Positions 39,523 through 41,453 of a stretch of 41,453 bases of DNA are shown piece after piece (position 1 is the first letter of the stretch; each line of letters begins with the position of its first letter). Origin of the DNA: a virus. Position numbers and translations under genes: made by a program. The notes beneath the pieces are model-generated. The model saw only the letters and a program-made list of their open reading frames with translations. It made no database searches and was not told the origin of the DNA. The stretch is from positions 1 to 41,453 of the IMG/VR virus record IMGVR_UViG_3300021083_000107. One strand, written 5' to 3'.

Positions 39523-40964
39523 CTATTAGAATTAGGGATTATCAAAATGAATTAATTATTAAAACTAGACTTGCTCTTAAAGATAGCAATAGCGTGGTGA
39601 TGCAAAGCCCAACAGGATCGGGAAAAACTTTAACAACTGCATGGATTGTTAAATCAGTTTTAGAAAGAAAAAAGCGTTGTATTTTTTGCGTTCATAGGCA
39701 GGAGCTTGTCACTCAGACAAGCGCAGCGTTTGATAAAATGGGAATTGAACATGGATTTATTACATCTGATAAAGATTACGATGCAGAGAAATTTGTTCAC
39801 ATAGCTGGAATTGATACGTTGCGCCGACGTTTAGATGAAACTGTGCCACCTGATTTATTGATATGCGACGAAGGTCATAGATATATGGCCGATTCTTACA
39901 AGAAAGTCGTTGATTATTGGCCGAGCGCAAAAAAACTTATAATAACTGCGACACCAGAAAGAACCGATGGCAGGGGATTAAAACATATTGCTCAAAAGCT
40001 TGTCGTTGGAAAATCACCTCAATGGCTTATTGATGAAGGATTTTTGTCGCCTTATCGAGTTTTTGCTCCCAGTGATCCTGACCTAAGCGGCATAAAAACA
40101 ACAGCCGGTGATTACCAAGTAGATCAGCTTGCCGCAGCAATGAACACATCAGCAATTACTGGAAATGCTTTAGAACATTATAAAAAACATTGTGAAAACA
40201 TGCAGGCAGTTGTGTTTGCCGTAAATATTGAACATTCGAAAGCTATTGTAGCTCAATTTAATGAAGCCGGAATACCTTCTGCCCATCTTGACGGAAAATT
40301 GGGGAAAATTGAACGTGAAGATATTGTGGAGCGTTTTAAATACGGTGAAACAAGAGTATTAAGTTCAGTAAATATTTTGATTGAAGGGTTAGACGTTCCG
40401 AATATTCAAGCATGTATTATGTTAAGACCGACAAAATCATTGATTGTGTTTCTTCAAAGCGTTGGACGTGCTTTGCGCCCTGTTTATGCAGAAGGATATG
40501 ATTTGGAAACGGTAGAAGGCAGATTAAACGCTATTCAAAATGGGCCTAAGAAATACGCTATATTGCTTGACCATGCAGGAAATACAAAACGATTTGGCCT
40601 TCCTGCAACTGAGCGTCACTGGTCATTAGAAGGCAAAAAAGGTCGTCCCAAATCAAAGATAATTAACTCTACATGCGAAGAATGTTTCCATGTTTGGGAG
40701 CGTAAACCAAACGAACCAATTGAATGCCCTATTTGCGGTTGGAAACCAGAACCAAAAGAGAAAAAGGAAACAACGGCAATTGCAGGGGAACTAGAAGAGG
40801 TTATCGAAACAAAAAATCCTTGGGCATGGTCTAAAAATAAATCTCTAAGTGTAATTAAGCCGCATGTTAAAACGCACGCTGACCTTATTAAAATAGCTGA
40901 AGCCCGTAATTATAGAAAGGGCTGGGCATTTTATAAAGCTAAGGAATGGGGCATTAAGCGATGA
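39519..40964 (+). CDS. SF2 DNA/RNA helicase with zinc ribbon
   Basis: 481 residues. Q-motif 'RDYQ'; Walker A 'SPTGSGKT' (S30-T37); DEGH (D117-H120); motif III 'TATPERTDG'; motif VI 'QSVGRALRP'. After the helicase core a zinc ribbon, 'CEECFHVW' then 'CPICGW', is attached. Such helicases occur in phage replication modules and resemble UvsW/RecQ-like unwinding enzymes in outline only. It overlaps the primase by 4 bases. Confidence 0.85.
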   Translation: MTIRIRDYQNELIIKTRLALKDSNSVVMQSPTGSGKTLTTAWIVKSVLERKKRCIFCVHRQELVTQTSAAFDKMGIEHGFITSDKDYDAEKFVHIAGIDTLRRRLDETVPPDLLICDEGHRYMADSYKKVVDYWPSAKKLIITATPERTDGRGLKHIAQKLVVGKSPQWLIDEGFLSPYRVFAPSDPDLSGIKTTAGDYQVDQLAAAMNTSAITGNALEHYKKHCENMQAVVFAVNIEHSKAIVAQFNEAGIPSAHLDGKLGKIEREDIVERFKYGETRVLSSVNILIEGLDVPNIQACIMLRPTKSLIVFLQSVGRALRPVYAEGYDLETVEGRLNAIQNGPKKYAILLDHAGNTKRFGLPATERHWSLEGKKGRPKSKIINSTCEECFHVWERKPNEPIECPICGWKPEPKEKKETTAIAGELEEVIETKNPWAWSKNKSLSVIKPHVKTHADLIKIAEARNYRKGWAFYKAKEWGIKR

Positions 40965-41302
40965 GCGAGACTGACATACTTAAAGGGTGTTTGTCGGCAT
41001 TGTGCAAGCAATATGCAGGGTGTGGCTTATTTTACCGTAGGAATACAGGCGCTTTAGAAACACAATCAGGGTTTGTTCGCTTTGGCTTGCCTGGCATGGC
41101 GGATATTGGTGGTATTCTTGATTCAATCGCATACGAGATCGAAATCAAAACCCTCAAGGGCATACAATCTGAAGCACAAAAAAACTGGCAACGCGCAGTC
41201 GAAAAAGCAAGTGGAGTTTATATACTTGCTCGATCAGTCGATGATTGCCTAAAACAAGTCGCTCTCTGTCGGGAGAGATTTGCAACCACTCATTCCACAT
41301 GA
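40961..41302 (+). CDS. VRR-NUC-domain nuclease
   Basis: 113 residues. 'RFGLPGMADIGGILDSIAYE' followed by 'IEIKTLKGIQSEAQKNWQ' contains the E-x-K catalytic core and the conserved D of PD-(D/E)XK enzymes of the VRR-NUC type. 'GVYILARSVDDCL' closes the fold. Stand-alone phage versions usually cut branched or flap DNA and often follow SF2 helicases, as here. ATGA overlap with the helicase. Confidence 0.8.
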   Translation: MSETDILKGCLSALCKQYAGCGLFYRRNTGALETQSGFVRFGLPGMADIGGILDSIAYEIEIKTLKGIQSEAQKNWQRAVEKASGVYILARSVDDCLKQVALCRERFATTHST

Positions 41303-41453
41303 CCAAGTGCCTAACCATTTTTTGTCTTTGGTTTTAAATGCAAGCGGCAAATTTACATCACTACCAAAACATGATGGCATACCACACGTTTGGCATGGGT
41401 GGTGGAAAAACACGACACCAGATGGGTGCTTACGGATGGCGGGGAGGTTATTT
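41280..41453 (+). CDS. Partial unidentified gene at the right edge
   Basis: An open frame from a TTG at 41280 (GGGAG upstream) or a GTG at 41307 runs off the window end with 58 codons visible: 'FTSLPKHDGIPHVWHGWWKN', then Pro-Asp-Gly-Cys and an Arg-rich end. Composition is protein-like, with no domain recognised. It overlaps the nuclease by 23 bases if TTG is used. Confidence 0.4.
   Translation, partial: MQPLIPHDQVPNHFLSLVLNASGKFTSLPKHDGIPHVWHGWWKNTTPDGCLRMAGRLF

Noticed and set aside
1-41453. Possible reassignment of TAG to an amino acid, suggested by in-frame TAGs at 78, 18130 and 36288
   Set aside because: TAG also ends at least six good genes (for example at 3357, 12466, 23428, 27988 and 31397), where the next gene's ribosome site or start follows directly and the continuation is short or shadow-like. 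The standard code is sufficient.
1-41453. Terminal repeats marking a complete phage genome
   Set aside because: The left-edge repeat pairs with an internal site (2589-2655), not with the right edge, and both edges cut reading frames.

Overview
This window is almost certainly tailed-phage DNA: a short-tailed (podovirus-type) phage or prophage of a Gram-negative bacterium. The evidence is a T7-type tail set (head-tail connector portal, gp11-like and gp12-like tail tube proteins, gp14-like and larger ejection proteins, and a fibre with a T7 gp17-type N-terminus). It is joined to a head module resembling Bordetella phage BPP-1 (Bbp19-like protein, scaffold, Bbp17-like major capsid protein, Bbp16-like cement protein). 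Base composition is moderately AT-rich. No integrase, tRNA, rRNA, CRISPR array or insertion sequence was seen. The host cannot be named from the sequence. The size is close to a whole podovirus genome, but a reading frame is cut at each edge, so the window is a fragment or a genome opened inside genes.

Layout. There are two divergent gene blocks. From about 33.6 kb leftwards to position 1, everything is on the minus strand, in this transcription order: small and large terminase; a cluster of small genes including a signal-peptide protein and a 49-residue ribbon-helix-helix-like protein; a sugar-modification cassette (GT4 glycosyltransferase, FkbM methyltransferase, GT9-like protein); small proteins and a gp13/GNAT-like protein; portal; small head genes with a stand-alone LuxR-type HTH; scaffold, major capsid and cement protein; small genes and a GT-A glycosyltransferase; capsid-staple-like protein; tail tube A and tail nozzle; GNAT; cupin-like protein; three ejection proteins (one with a lytic transglycosylase domain, one with an HExxH metallopeptidase motif); tail fibre and its chaperone-like partner. 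The block ends with a group of genes encoding Sec signal peptides (SGNH-like protein and Gly-rich adhesin), which carries signs of duplication.

From 34.06 kb rightwards, everything is on the plus strand: about a dozen very small, tightly overlapping early genes, a Cro/CI-type HTH protein, a structured leader, and then a replication block (Toprim + VirE-type primase-helicase, SF2 helicase with a zinc ribbon, VRR-NUC nuclease). The roughly 460-bp gap between the blocks (33602-34061) carries repeated motifs and promoter-like sequences and is the likely control region.

How it fits together. The plus block looks like early takeover and replication, and the minus block like packaging, virion assembly and adsorption. 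No DNA polymerase, RNA polymerase, holin or endolysin was recognised, so the phage probably relies on the host polymerases, and lysis genes lie outside the window or are unrecognised. The most unusual elements are four sugar-modifying enzymes embedded among virion genes, a secreted copy of the fibre's Gly-rich tip domain, a Shine-Dalgarno sequence sitting in the loop of a perfect 9-bp hairpin ahead of the replication operon, and a LuxR-type HTH inside the head operon.
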